From Verrucomicrobiales bacterium (GTDB lineage Bacteria > Verrucomicrobiota > Verrucomicrobiia > Verrucomicrobiales > V1-33): a stretch of 64,000 bases of DNA. The position numbers and the translations under genes were made by a program. The notes beneath the pieces are model-generated. The model was not told the origin of the DNA. It saw only the letters and a program-made list of their open reading frames with translations, and searched no databases. This document shows, one piece after another, positions 53,816 through 62,792 of this stretch; position 1 is the stretch's first letter; each line of letters begins with the position of its first letter. The stretch covers positions 124,001 to 188,000 of the forward strand of contig JAQGPJ010000052.1 of the NCBI GenBank assembly GCA_028293125.1. The letters are read 5' to 3'.

Positions 53816-54880
53816 GTGGAACTGACACTGGCCCAATTAGCCGCCTTGGTGCAGGGAAGCTTTCCGGAGCAGGACGACTGTGCCCCTCTCACCGGTTTTG
53901 CGGCTTTGGGGGACGCCGGTCCGGGTGATTTCAGTTTTTTTGGAAACGAGCGTTATCTGGCGGATCTGCGGCGCACCAAGGCTTCCGCGGTGCTGGTGCC
54001 GCGGAGCTTCCAGGAGACCGTGGAGGGCGTGGTGCTGGTGCGGGTGGATAACCCCTCCGCCGCCTTTGCCGCGGTGGTGCAGCGTTTCTCGCCGCCCCAG
54101 CGGGTTTTCAAACCGGGGATTCATCCTTCAGCGGTGATTGATCCCTCAGTGGTGATGGATCCCGGAAAAGTGGCCGTTGGACCTTTGGCGGTGATTGAGG
54201 CCGGAGTGGTGCTGGGAGACGGTACGACCATCGGAGCGGGATGCTTCGTGGGGGAAGGGGTAAAGATTGGCAGGAACTGCCTGCTGCATCCCCGGGTGAC
54301 GGTTTACCATCACTGCCAACTGGGGGACAATGTGGCCCTGCATTCCGGTGCGGTGGTGGGGGCGGATGGATTTGGTTATGAGTTTGTGGAGGGGCGCCAC
54401 CGCAAGATAGATCAGGTGGGCACGGTGCATATTGACAATGATGTGGAGGTGGGCGCGAACACCACCATTGACCGTGCGCGTTTCGGGCGGACCTGGATTC
54501 AGGAGGGGGTGAAGATCGACAATCAGGTGCAGATCGCCCACAACTGTGTCATTGGCCGGCACGCCATTCTGGTGGCGCAGGCGGGAATCGCCGGCAGCAC
54601 GAGGGTGGGGGATTATGCAGTTATCGCGGCGCAGGCGGGAGTGGCTGGACACTTGGAGATCGGCCGGGGGGTGGTGGTTTTGGCCAAGGCCGGAGTCACT
54701 AAATCCCTGCTGGAGAAAGGTCAGTATATGGGCTTTCCCGCCGCACCAGTCACGGAAATGCGCCGGCAAATGGTGCAAATCCGCAAAATAGAGGATATTT
54801 TCAGACGCCTGAAGGCTTTGGAGAAGCACGTTCCGGATTCTGGAAAGGGGCATGGCGGCCAGCAGGAGACCGATTCCTGA
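53816..54880 (+). CDS. lpxD: UDP-3-O-acylglucosamine N-acyltransferase LpxD
   Basis: 354 residues. LpxD adds the second acyl chain in lipid A synthesis. The N-terminal uridine-binding domain (LTLAQLAALVQGSF, GDFSFFGNERYL) is followed by left-handed beta-helix repeats and the catalytic HSGAVVGADGFGYEFVEGRH with its His. It starts with GTG at 53,816, preceded by a good AGGAG Shine-Dalgarno with 3-bp spacing, which is rare in this window. The C-terminal helix (IRKIEDIFRRLKALEKH) fits ACP binding. Confidence 0.95.
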   Translation: MELTLAQLAALVQGSFPEQDDCAPLTGFAALGDAGPGDFSFFGNERYLADLRRTKASAVLVPRSFQETVEGVVLVRVDNPSAAFAAVVQRFSPPQRVFKPGIHPSAVIDPSVVMDPGKVAVGPLAVIEAGVVLGDGTTIGAGCFVGEGVKIGRNCLLHPRVTVYHHCQLGDNVALHSGAVVGADGFGYEFVEGRHRKIDQVGTVHIDNDVEVGANTTIDRARFGRTWIQEGVKIDNQVQIAHNCVIGRHAILVAQAGIAGSTRVGDYAVIAAQAGVAGHLEIGRGVVVLAKAGVTKSLLEKGQYMGFPAAPVTEMRRQMVQIRKIEDIFRRLKALEKHVPDSGKGHGGQQETDS

Positions 54881-54998
54881 AAAAGGGAGAGGAGACACCG
54901 GATACCGGATTCAGCGCGGCCGGCAAGCGGGGGCGAAGTGAGGAACCACTGATTTTTTCCCTGGCGGTATACGGCGGGAGGTTTTAACTTCGGGTGAT

Positions 54999-55103
54999 AT
55001 GGTCCCTCACATCTCTCTCGGTATTGCCTTCGCCATCCTGTTTTTGGCGCTGGGCTGTGTTGCGTTCTATTTTATGCTGCGCGGGGGCCAGGATCACGAG
55101 TGA
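54999..55103 (+). CDS. Small single-helix membrane protein, 34 residues
   Basis: MVPHISLGIAFAILFLALGC continues with VAFYFMLRGG and ends QDHE. One membrane helix spans most of the chain, with two Cys-free charged ends apart from Cys20. I do not recognise a family, but the length, clean helix and stop codon are typical of real small membrane proteins. It lies between lpxD and the DUF2868 gene, 42 bp before the latter. A GGGTGAT segment just upstream could serve as a weak Shine-Dalgarno. Confidence 0.45.
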   Translation: MVPHISLGIAFAILFLALGCVAFYFMLRGGQDHE

Positions 55104-55145
55104 GCGGGTTCCGGCTTGCTTAAGGGGTGACCTTCCCTGCCTGTC

Positions 55146-56603
55146 ATGGATTCCGCCACCCGCACCCGCCCGCTGACGACGCCGGAGGCGAGGCAGTTGC
55201 TGTTTTTGAGGGCCGCGGAGGAGGCTGACGCATCGGGAGACCGCATTTCCCTGACGGAGCGTTCCGCCGCGGGGCGTGCTTTTCTGGAGGAAAGCGGCGC
55301 GGATTTTCTTAAACTGAGGGGTGAGCGCATTCTTGCCCGCGCACCGGACACCCTGAAGGCGGCGGTGGCGAAATTCCAGTATCCTGTGGCTCCCTGGCCC
55401 CGGTGGCTCCCGGTGCTGGTGCCGGCTCTGGCTTTCGCGGTGGGCTGGTTCACCAATGAACTGGGGGCGGACCGCAGAGTGAGCCTGCTGGCTTTCCCCC
55501 TGCTGGGGCTGATCCTGTGGAATCTGGCTGTCGTGGTGGCCTCACTGGTTTCAGGGCTCCGGAAAAAGAAGAAGGGCGAGGGCGCGGGTTTTCGGTTCGC
55601 CCTGTTCTCCGCCCCCCCGCCCCAACCTTCGGGCGATGCCTGGCTGGACGCGGCGCAAATCCGGGCGGAGCGCGAATGGGCCGGCCTGCGGGCTCCGGGC
55701 GATGTGGCCCGGGGGAAGCTGCTTTTCCATGTGTCCGCGATTCTGCTGACGGCGGGAGTGGTGGCCGGGATGTATGCGCGGGGTTTGGTCCGGGCCTATG
55801 AGGCGGGCTGGGAAAGCACCTTTCTGACGCAGCCGCAGGTGTCCGAACTGGCCCGGGCGGTGCTGGGGCCGGCTTCGATCCTGACCCGCATCCCGGTGCC
55901 GGAGGTGCCACCGCAGGGTGGTCTGTCACCGGCGGCCCCGTGGATTCACCTCTGGGCGGCCTCGGCGGCCCTGTTGATCGTGGTGCCGCGCCTGCTGCTG
56001 GTGTCGGGGGGCATTCAGGAAATCCGGAAAACGGCCCCTGACTGGCGCGCGGTATTCACGCGATATGAAACCATGGCCCGCCAGATGGCCGCCGGCCAGC
56101 CGCTGGTGGCCCGCGTGCTGCCGGTGCAGTGCCAGCCGGATTCCCCGCTGCGGGACAGCCTGCGGGCCATTCTGCAGCATTTGTGGGGGGGGCAGGTGAT
56201 CGTCGATTTTCAGCCGGGCGTGGAGTATGGGGAGGAGGATGAGTGTCTGGAGGCCCTGACGGATCTGCCCACCCACCTGGTGCTGATGCTTCCCATGTCG
56301 GTGACGCCTGAGCATGAGGTTCACGGTCTGCTGGCGCACGGGCTTCAGCAGAAGGTCATGGCGCATCCCGAGCCGCTGCGGGCTTTGACGGTGCTGGATG
56401 CCACCGCCTTCGAAGCCCGGCTGCAGGGCATGCCCGAGCGTCCGCGCCGGATGGCTGAGCGCCGGGCCGCGTGGGAAAAAGTGCTGGGCAGCGCCTTTCC
56501 GGTGCTGATACTCGATGAGGCCGCGCGCCGCTCACCCGGCGAGGCCGCAGCTTCAGTGGCCCAGGCCCGCGATCCCGTTCGCCCCTGGACGACTGCCCAT
56601 TGA
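55146..56603 (+). CDS. DUF2868 membrane protein
   Basis: 485 residues with four or more membrane helices (WLPVLVPALAFAVGWF near residue 88, LLAFPLLGLILWNLAVVVAS, LLFHVSAILLTAGVVAGMY and LWAASAALLIVVPRLLLV). The pattern TERSAAGRAFL and the order of helices fit DUF2868. This family is generally followed by a DUF3482 GTPase, as here 22 bp downstream, and the two are thought to work as a membrane-linked pair. The function is unknown. Confidence 0.8.
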   Translation: MDSATRTRPLTTPEARQLLFLRAAEEADASGDRISLTERSAAGRAFLEESGADFLKLRGERILARAPDTLKAAVAKFQYPVAPWPRWLPVLVPALAFAVGWFTNELGADRRVSLLAFPLLGLILWNLAVVVASLVSGLRKKKKGEGAGFRFALFSAPPPQPSGDAWLDAAQIRAEREWAGLRAPGDVARGKLLFHVSAILLTAGVVAGMYARGLVRAYEAGWESTFLTQPQVSELARAVLGPASILTRIPVPEVPPQGGLSPAAPWIHLWAASAALLIVVPRLLLVSGGIQEIRKTAPDWRAVFTRYETMARQMAAGQPLVARVLPVQCQPDSPLRDSLRAILQHLWGGQVIVDFQPGVEYGEEDECLEALTDLPTHLVLMLPMSVTPEHEVHGLLAHGLQQKVMAHPEPLRALTVLDATAFEARLQGMPERPRRMAERRAAWEKVLGSAFPVLILDEAARRSPGEAAASVAQARDPVRPWTTAH

Positions 56604-56625
56604 GCGTTCATTGTTGTCCTTGGCT

Positions 56626-58119
56626 ATGCCTTCCCTTTTCACTCCGCGCCACAAAGCCGCCCCGCCGGAGCCCGGTACGGTGGACACGGTGACCTTCAGC
56701 CTGATCTCCCATACGAATGTGGGCAAGACCACGCTGGCGCGCACGCTCCTGCGGCGGGATGTGGGGGATGCGCTCGACCAGTCGCACGTCACGGATGTGG
56801 CCGAGGCCTATCCCATGATCGAGGCCGACGGCGCGCGTCTGCTGCTGTGGGACACGCCGGGATTCGGTGACACCGCCCGGCTGCTCAAACGGCTGAGGAC
56901 CTCCGGCCAGCCGATCCGCTGGATGGTGTCGCAGATGTGGGACCGCTTCCGCGACCGGCCGCTGTGGTGCAGCCAGCAGGCGGTGTGCAATGTGCAGGAC
57001 GAGGCGGATGTGGTGCTCTATCTGGTCAATGCCTCCGAAAAGCCGGACGCCGCCGCGTATGTGACGATGGAGATGGAGATTCTGGAATGGATCGGCAAGC
57101 CGGTGATGGTGCTGCTGAATCAGACCGGACCGCCGCGCCCGGCAACGGATGACGAACAGGAGGAGTCGGACTGGCGCCTGCATCTCCAGCGTTTTCCGGT
57201 CGTGAAAGCTGTGATCGGCATGGACGCCTTCGCCCGCTGCTGGGTGCAGGAGGGGGAACTGATGGATCTGATCGGACCGCTGCTGCCGGAGCCCAAGCGC
57301 CGGATTTTCACCACTCTGCGCCGGGTCTGGGAAAAGCAGCATCTGGATGTTTTTCACCAGAGCATGCAGGCTCTGGGGGAGCAGCTGGCGGGCAATGCCG
57401 CCGACCGCGTTCCCGTGACGCGGGAGTCGGTTCTTCAGAGGCTGGGGGTGAACCGCAAGGAGCTTAACGACTCCATGGAGTCGGCCCGGGAGGGATTGAG
57501 CGGCCGGCTTTCCGTCCGCTCCGTGGCCGCCATGGACCGCATGATCGTGCTCCATGGATTGGAGGGGCGCAGCGCCAAACAGATCCATTCCTCCGGGGAG
57601 GCGGCCTTCGGGGTTCCCGTCCGCATCAATGAATCCCTGTGGTCCGCCGTGGGCGGCGCCCTCACAGGCGCGGTGGGCGGAATCGCGGCGGAACTCAAAA
57701 CCGGCGGCCTGCTGATGGGGGGCGGGGCGCTGACCGGTATTCTGCTGGGCGGCACCGGCAGCTATCTGCTGGCCAAGGGATTCAACCTTTCCCGCGGCGA
57801 CGATCACTCGGTGCGCTGGACGGAGGAGCATTTCGCCGCCCAAGCGGAGATCTCCCTGCTGTGCTATCTGGCGGTGGCCCACTACGGCCGCGGCCGCGGG
57901 GAGTGGCAGGACAGCGTCCACCCCGAACTCTGGCGCGGGCTGGTGCATGAGGTGGTGCACGATCACCGTCGTCACTTCAACCACATCTGGAAGCACGCTG
58001 GAGTCAAGGAGCCGGACATGGCGGATGTCACCAGGGAGTGCGCCAGGGCCCTGACTCTTTGCTCCCTGGCGCTGCTGCGCCGCCTTTATCCGCGCGTCCG
58101 GCTGGACTGGCTGTCATAG
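56626..58119 (+). CDS. GTPase with DUF3482 domain
   Basis: 497 residues. The N-terminal GTPase has Walker A SHTNVGKTTLARTLL near residue 30, the switch II DTPGFGDT near 81, and LLNQTG (N-x-x-G variant of the NKxD motif) near 164. The C-terminal DUF3482 part contains a glycine-rich pair of membrane-like helices (GGALTGAVGGIAAELKTGGL, LTGILLGGTGSYLLAKG). The partner DUF2868 gene lies directly upstream. The NKxD motif looks weak, so base specificity is uncertain. Confidence 0.82.
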   Translation: MPSLFTPRHKAAPPEPGTVDTVTFSLISHTNVGKTTLARTLLRRDVGDALDQSHVTDVAEAYPMIEADGARLLLWDTPGFGDTARLLKRLRTSGQPIRWMVSQMWDRFRDRPLWCSQQAVCNVQDEADVVLYLVNASEKPDAAAYVTMEMEILEWIGKPVMVLLNQTGPPRPATDDEQEESDWRLHLQRFPVVKAVIGMDAFARCWVQEGELMDLIGPLLPEPKRRIFTTLRRVWEKQHLDVFHQSMQALGEQLAGNAADRVPVTRESVLQRLGVNRKELNDSMESAREGLSGRLSVRSVAAMDRMIVLHGLEGRSAKQIHSSGEAAFGVPVRINESLWSAVGGALTGAVGGIAAELKTGGLLMGGGALTGILLGGTGSYLLAKGFNLSRGDDHSVRWTEEHFAAQAEISLLCYLAVAHYGRGRGEWQDSVHPELWRGLVHEVVHDHRRHFNHIWKHAGVKEPDMADVTRECARALTLCSLALLRRLYPRVRLDWLS

Positions 58120-58227
58120 GATTCGGCGGCATGGGGAAGGGCGGAGTGTTGCCCGGCACAAAATGACTTTGGGAAAGCCGGCGGTTTTGGCGGCACCCGA
58201 GCCACGGCAACCCGTCTGTTGGAGGCA

Positions 58228-58266
58228 AAAAAATTCCCCCTGCGTCCACTCCGGAGCGCAGGGGGT
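58228..58266 (-). terminator. Rho-independent terminator after efp
   Basis: On the minus strand CCCCCTGCG and CGCAGGGGG form a perfect 9-bp stem with a 12-nt loop, followed by AATTTTTTT. It is about 135 bp downstream of efp, between the two convergent genes. Confidence 0.85.
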
Positions 58267-58401
58267 AAACCGGGCCGCCTGACGGAGATTCCGCCGGCGG
58301 TGAAAAATGAAATGGAGCAACGCGACAACCGCTTCCGAACCGCAGCTCCTGATGCGTCGGTGGCGGCCACCTGTGACAAACAGAAAAACCCAACCGGGAA
58401 A

Positions 58402-58968
58402 TCAGTTGGCGCGCCCGAGATAGCTGCCGTCCTCGGTCTTCACACTGATTTTCTCCCCGGGATTGATGAAGAGTGGCACATTGACCGTGAGGCCGGTTTC
58501 CAGGATGGCGGACTTATAGACGTTGTTGGCGGAGTCACCCTTCACGCCCTCCGGAGCCTCGACCACTTTCATGATCATGGAGGCCGGCAGTTCGATGGTG
58601 GCGGGAACGTCGTCCGTGAACACCACCAGATACTTTTGGCCTTCGATGAGGTAGTCCTTCACGTCCGAAACCAAGGCATTGCTCAGCACCACGTCATCAT
58701 AGGTCTGCATGTGCAGGAAATGATAACCGCCGCTGTCCTTGTAGCTGTATTCGTAATCCTCCTTGGTGAGATTGACGGAGTCCAGGGACTCGTTGGAGGT
58801 CATGCGCAGATTGTGCACGCGGCCGCTGCCGATGCTCTTGATGGACATCTGCACGTAGGAGGCCATGCGGGGCGGTGTCTTAAGTTCCGTGCCCGTGACG
58901 AGACAGACGTCGCCATTATAACGGACGGCGTGTCCTTTGCGAAGATTGATTACCGGAGTGGAAGCCAT
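58402..58968 (-). CDS. efp: Elongation factor P (variant loop)
   Basis: 188 residues. EF-P rescues ribosomes stalled at polyproline. The KOW-like start (INLRKGHAVRYNGDVCLVTG), the OB domain and the closing PGEKISVKTEDGSYLGRA are standard. The functional loop reads KTPPRMASYVQ, so the residue at the tip is Arg34, not the Lys34 modified by EpmA. The loop resembles the Arg-type and EfpL/YeiP-like proteins. No epmA, epmB or earP gene lies in the window. ATG 58,968 is preferred over the in-frame start at 59,007 because the protein then has the family length. Confidence 0.92.
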   Translation of the reverse strand: MASTPVINLRKGHAVRYNGDVCLVTGTELKTPPRMASYVQMSIKSIGSGRVHNLRMTSNESLDSVNLTKEDYEYSYKDSGGYHFLHMQTYDDVVLSNALVSDVKDYLIEGQKYLVVFTDDVPATIELPASMIMKVVEAPEGVKGDSANNVYKSAILETGLTVNVPLFINPGEKISVKTEDGSYLGRAN

Positions 58969-59069
58969 AGGGGGGTGGAGATAGGCGCATTTTTGAAAAC
59001 TTGCCAAGCCCGGAATCGGGAAAAATTTGGGATTAGCCTAAAAACCTACAGGGAATAAGGAGAATTCGC

Positions 59070-59097
59070 TTGAATCTCCGATGGAGTCTTTTATAAG
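59070..59097 (+). promoter_or_regulatory. Promoter in front of cysD
   Basis: TTGAAT and TATAAG are separated by 16 bp. Transcription would start near 59,104, less than 10 bases before the cysD ATG, which gives a nearly leaderless message. Confidence 0.5.
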
Positions 59098-59112
59098 CTT
59101 CCGCCCGCCACC

Positions 59113-60030
59113 ATGTCCGCCATCCGTTCCTACAACGTCAGTCTTCTGCAGCAGCTGGAATCCGAGGCCATCTATGTCCTCCGGGAAACCGCCGCCCAGT
59201 TCCGTAACCCCGCGCTGCTTTTCTCCGGCGGCAAGGACTCGATCGTCATGGCCTGGCTGGCCCGGAAAGCGTTCCATCCGGCGCGCATCCCCTTCACCCT
59301 GCTGCATGTGGACACCGGCCACAATTTCCCCGAGACGCTGACTTACCGCGATGAGTTCGTGGAGAAAATCGGCGCCCGCCTGCTGGTGGCCAAAGTGCAG
59401 GACAGCATCGACCAGGGCCGGGCGGTGGAGGAGAAAGGTTATCGCGCCAGCCGCAACAAACTCCAGACGGTGAGCCTGCTGGACGCCATCGCGGATCACA
59501 AATTTGATGCCTGTCTCGGCGGGGGGCGCCGGGATGAGGAAAAAGCCCGGGCCAAGGAGCGCTTCTTCAGCCACCGCAACGACTTCGGCCAGTGGGATCC
59601 GAAAAACCAGCGCCCCGAACTGTGGAACCTTTTCAACGGCCGCATGCACGAGGGGGAGCACTTCCGTGTCTTCCCGCTGTCGAACTGGACGGAAATGGAC
59701 GTGTGGCTCTACCTGCGTCAGGAGCAGATCCCGCTGCCCAGCCTCTACTTCAGCCACCAGCGCCGGGTGTTCCTCCGGGACGGTTCCTGGCTGGATGCGG
59801 AGACGGGCTTCGCCCAGCCGCAGCCGGAGGAGACCATCCTGGAGAAGACCATGCGCTTCCGCACCATCGGCGACGTGACGTGCACCGGCGCGGTGGAATC
59901 CCCCGCCGCCACTCTTGATGACATCATCGCCGAGGTGGCCGCCGCCCGTCAGACCGAGCGCGGCACCCGGGCCGACGACCAGCGCAGTGAAAGCGCGATG
60001 GAGGACCGGAAGAAAGAGGGATACTTTTGA
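59113..60030 (+). CDS. cysD: Sulfate adenylyltransferase subunit 2
   Basis: 305 residues, the normal size. CysD joins ATP and sulfate to APS, driven by GTP hydrolysis in CysN. The ATP pyrophosphatase PP-loop is LLFSGGKDSIVMAWLA near residue 30, and HVDTGHNFPETL follows. The C-terminal RGTRADDQRSESAMEDRKK is the typical CysD tail. It starts a plus-strand unit with a small gene and cysN. Confidence 0.96.
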   Translation: MSAIRSYNVSLLQQLESEAIYVLRETAAQFRNPALLFSGGKDSIVMAWLARKAFHPARIPFTLLHVDTGHNFPETLTYRDEFVEKIGARLLVAKVQDSIDQGRAVEEKGYRASRNKLQTVSLLDAIADHKFDACLGGGRRDEEKARAKERFFSHRNDFGQWDPKNQRPELWNLFNGRMHEGEHFRVFPLSNWTEMDVWLYLRQEQIPLPSLYFSHQRRVFLRDGSWLDAETGFAQPQPEETILEKTMRFRTIGDVTCTGAVESPAATLDDIIAEVAAARQTERGTRADDQRSESAMEDRKKEGYF

Positions 60031-60052
60031 AGAAATCCAATTTCCTTTTCCA

Positions 60053-60298
60053 ATGAATACCCTCGCCCTGCAACTTGAGGAGGCCCTGAGCCAGCTGGAC
60101 GCGGAAAAACGCGCTGAGCTGGAGGACGGTGTAAGGTTCCTGATTTATCAAATGGCTCCCAGCGCATTGGACAGGCCAGTCGTGGTTTCCCAGGAGGAGT
60201 GGCGGTCCATCATTATGGATCTCGCCGGCAGCCTGCCGGATTTTCCAGATGACTTCGAGGATTCGCTTCAGGAATCCATCCGCGAAAAGATCAATTGA
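60053..60298 (+). CDS. Small protein of 81 residues between cysD and cysN
   Basis: I do not recognise the family. The start ALQLEEALSQLDAEKRAELE looks like an amphipathic helix of an addiction-module or DUF2281-like small protein, and the tail DFPDDFEDSLQESIREKIN is acidic. No toxin gene is next to it. It lies 22 bp after cysD and 121 bp before cysN on the same strand, so it would be cotranscribed. A chance frame is possible but unlikely given codon use. Confidence 0.5.
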   Translation: MNTLALQLEEALSQLDAEKRAELEDGVRFLIYQMAPSALDRPVVVSQEEWRSIIMDLAGSLPDFPDDFEDSLQESIREKIN

Positions 60299-60419
60299 TT
60301 GACCCTGACACCAGGCATTGGCGGCCGGTGCCGGTGCCGGGGTATTTCCAGTTCCTTCTTCCTGCCACACTTGGCGGTTTCCGCTTTTTTCCCCACTTTC
60401 AACTCCTTCTTCCTCACTC

Positions 60420-61667
60420 ATGGATTTGCTGCGCTTCACCACTGCCGGTTCCGTCGATGACGGAAAATCGACCCTGATAGGCCGACTGCTTTACGATTCC
60501 AAGTCCATCTTCGAGGATCAGCTCGCAGCGGTGGAGCGGTTCTCGAAAAAGCGCGGGGATGAACATGTCGATCTGGCGCTGCTGACCGATGGTCTGCGGG
60601 CGGAGCGGGAGCAGGGCATCACCATTGACGTCGCCTACCGCTACTTCGCCACCCCGCGCCGCAAGTTTATCATCGCGGACACGCCTGGCCATATTCAATA
60701 TACGCGGAACATGGTCACCGGGGCCAGCACCGCCAATCTGGCCATCATTCTCATCGACGCCCGCAAAGGCGTCATCGAGCAGACCTGCCGTCATGCCTTT
60801 CTGGCCAATCTGCTGCGCATTCAGCATGTGGTCATCGCGGTGAACAAGATGGACCTTGTGGATTACTCCGAGGACCGGTTCGAGGAGATCAAGGAGTCCT
60901 TCACATCCTTCGCCAGCCGTCTCGACAATTTGGTGGAGATGACCTTCATCCCCATCAGCGCGCTCAAGGGCGACAACGTGGTGGACAAGTCCGCCGCCAT
61001 GCCGTGGTATCAGGGGCCCACGCTGCTCTATCATTTGGAGACTGTTTACGTCGGCACCACGGAAAACCACGTTGAGGCCCGGTTCCCCGTGCAGTGGGTG
61101 ATCCGTCCGCAGAGCGATGAATGGCACGACTTCCGCGGCTTCAGCGGCCGCGTGGCCGGCGGGGTGTTCAAGCCCGGCGACGAGGTGACCGTGCTCCCCA
61201 GCGGCTTCCGGTCAAAGATCAAGGAGATCCACACCGCGGACGGTCCGCTGGATGAGGCCTACAGCCCGCTTTCCGTCACCCTGCTGCTGGAGGATGAGAT
61301 CGACACCAGCCGCGGCGACATGATCGTCAAAATCAACAACCTGCCGGAGGTGGGGCAGGATATCGAGGCCATGATCTGCTGGTTCGGGGAGAAGCCCCTC
61401 TCCCCGCGCGGCCGCTTCATTCTCCGTCACACCACCCGCGAGGTGCAAGCTGTGATCCGGGATGTGAAATACAAGGTCAACATCAACAACCTGCACAAGA
61501 TCGAGGACGACTTGGAATTCCACATGAACGACATTGGCCGCATCTCCCTGCGGACCAGCGCGCCCGTGATTTTTGACTCCTACAGCAAAAACCGCATCAC
61601 CGGCAGCTTCATCCTCATCGACGCCGGCACCAATGAGACCGTGGCCGCCGGCATGATCCGGGGCTGA
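60420..61667 (+). CDS. cysN: Sulfate adenylyltransferase subunit 1 (GTPase)
   Basis: 415 residues. GTP-binding motifs: GSVDDGKSTLIGRLLYDSK (P-loop), ADTPGHIQYTRNM, and VNKMDLVDY. It then continues with two EF-Tu-like beta-barrels (GFSGRVAGGVFKPGDEVTVL). There is no fused APS kinase at the C-terminus, so PAPS would need a separate CysC. It powers CysD. It begins at ATG 60,420, after a pyrimidine-rich tract without a Shine-Dalgarno sequence. Confidence 0.95.
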   Translation: MDLLRFTTAGSVDDGKSTLIGRLLYDSKSIFEDQLAAVERFSKKRGDEHVDLALLTDGLRAEREQGITIDVAYRYFATPRRKFIIADTPGHIQYTRNMVTGASTANLAIILIDARKGVIEQTCRHAFLANLLRIQHVVIAVNKMDLVDYSEDRFEEIKESFTSFASRLDNLVEMTFIPISALKGDNVVDKSAAMPWYQGPTLLYHLETVYVGTTENHVEARFPVQWVIRPQSDEWHDFRGFSGRVAGGVFKPGDEVTVLPSGFRSKIKEIHTADGPLDEAYSPLSVTLLLEDEIDTSRGDMIVKINNLPEVGQDIEAMICWFGEKPLSPRGRFILRHTTREVQAVIRDVKYKVNINNLHKIEDDLEFHMNDIGRISLRTSAPVIFDSYSKNRITGSFILIDAGTNETVAAGMIRG

Positions 61668-61772
61668 GAGGATGCAGGTGGATCCGCGCCGCGCGGAAGA
61701 GATCGGAAAGCGGGGATCCGGACGATGCCGGGCTCTGGCCGCGATCATGACATTCAATGTTCCGGAGGTTTG

Positions 61773-62783
61773 ATGGCGGACATCATGCATTTCAAATCCT
61801 TTCGCATGATGCCGGCATCCAGTCAGAAAACATCCCGGAAAATATTCTCTCTTCTCCGATGGATGTGGAGGGTCCTGCCGGAGGCCCTGCTGATCCTGAC
61901 CATGGCCTCGCTGATGGTCCGGCTCACCGTGCGTGATGCCTTTGTGTGGTCGGCGGCACTGTTTTACATTGCCCCATGGCCTGTCATGCTCCTGGCGTGG
62001 CCGGTGCTGGGATGGTGGCGGCGCGGCAAAAGAGGAGCGCTGCCGCTGGCAGCGGCGGGGCTGGCAGTCACCGTGGCGGGCTGGATGCTGGGACCCGGGC
62101 CTCCGCCGGTGCGGATGGAGGGGACTCCGGGCATGCCGGTGAAAGTGATGTTCTGGAACATCGGCCACCGCTCCTCGTTGCCGGCGGAGCTGCATGAACT
62201 GGCGGACAGATTCCAGCCTGACATTCTGGCGGTGGCGGAGGCTGAGAACATCCGTGCGGAGGAGCGTGCGTCGTTTGTGCAACGGCATCCCGGCTACAGG
62301 ATCGAATCCTTCAGGGACAGCCTTCAGGTGGCTCTGCGGGGGCAGGCCACCGTGAGACCGCCATTCCGGGTTATGGCCGGCACCCGCGCTCATTTACTGG
62401 AGATCCGGCTGGCAGGGAGGGAGGAGCCGTGGACGCTCCTGCTGGCTGATCTTCCTCCCATGCCGCTGACTCCCCGGACCGACCGCACGGATCAGCTCCG
62501 AAAGCTTGCCGGAAACGGTCCCCGCACGCTGATCCTGGGGGACTTCAACACCCCTTACGATTCCTGTGCCTTTGACAGCTGGCGGAGGGATTTCCACCAC
62601 GGGCTCAGTCAGGCGTCCGTCACTCCGGGCCCGGCGATGTGGCCGATCGGGCTGCCACTGTTGGCGATCGATCATGTCTGGATGTCGAAGGACCTGATTC
62701 CGCTTCAGGCGTGGAAAGGCACACCGTTGGGACATGACCACGCCTGGCAGATCATCAGCATCGCCCCGGTGGGGAGGCCCTGA
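61773..62783 (+). CDS. Endonuclease/exonuclease/phosphatase-family membrane protein
   Basis: 336 residues. Two or three membrane helices come first (LPEALLILTMASLMVRL, LFYIAPWPVMLLAWPVLGWW and LAAAGLAVTVAGWML). They are followed by the EEP domain: VKVMFWNIGHR (first Asn), ILAVAEAEN (Glu), LILGDFNTPYDS (Asp/Asn), and the C-terminal LGHDHAWQII with the catalytic Asp-His pair. The family hydrolyses phosphodiesters of DNA, lipids or sugars; the substrate here is not clear. The active site should face the periplasm. Confidence 0.75.
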   Translation: MADIMHFKSFRMMPASSQKTSRKIFSLLRWMWRVLPEALLILTMASLMVRLTVRDAFVWSAALFYIAPWPVMLLAWPVLGWWRRGKRGALPLAAAGLAVTVAGWMLGPGPPPVRMEGTPGMPVKVMFWNIGHRSSLPAELHELADRFQPDILAVAEAENIRAEERASFVQRHPGYRIESFRDSLQVALRGQATVRPPFRVMAGTRAHLLEIRLAGREEPWTLLLADLPPMPLTPRTDRTDQLRKLAGNGPRTLILGDFNTPYDSCAFDSWRRDFHHGLSQASVTPGPAMWPIGLPLLAIDHVWMSKDLIPLQAWKGTPLGHDHAWQIISIAPVGRP

Positions 62784-62792
62784 TCCGGCTTG

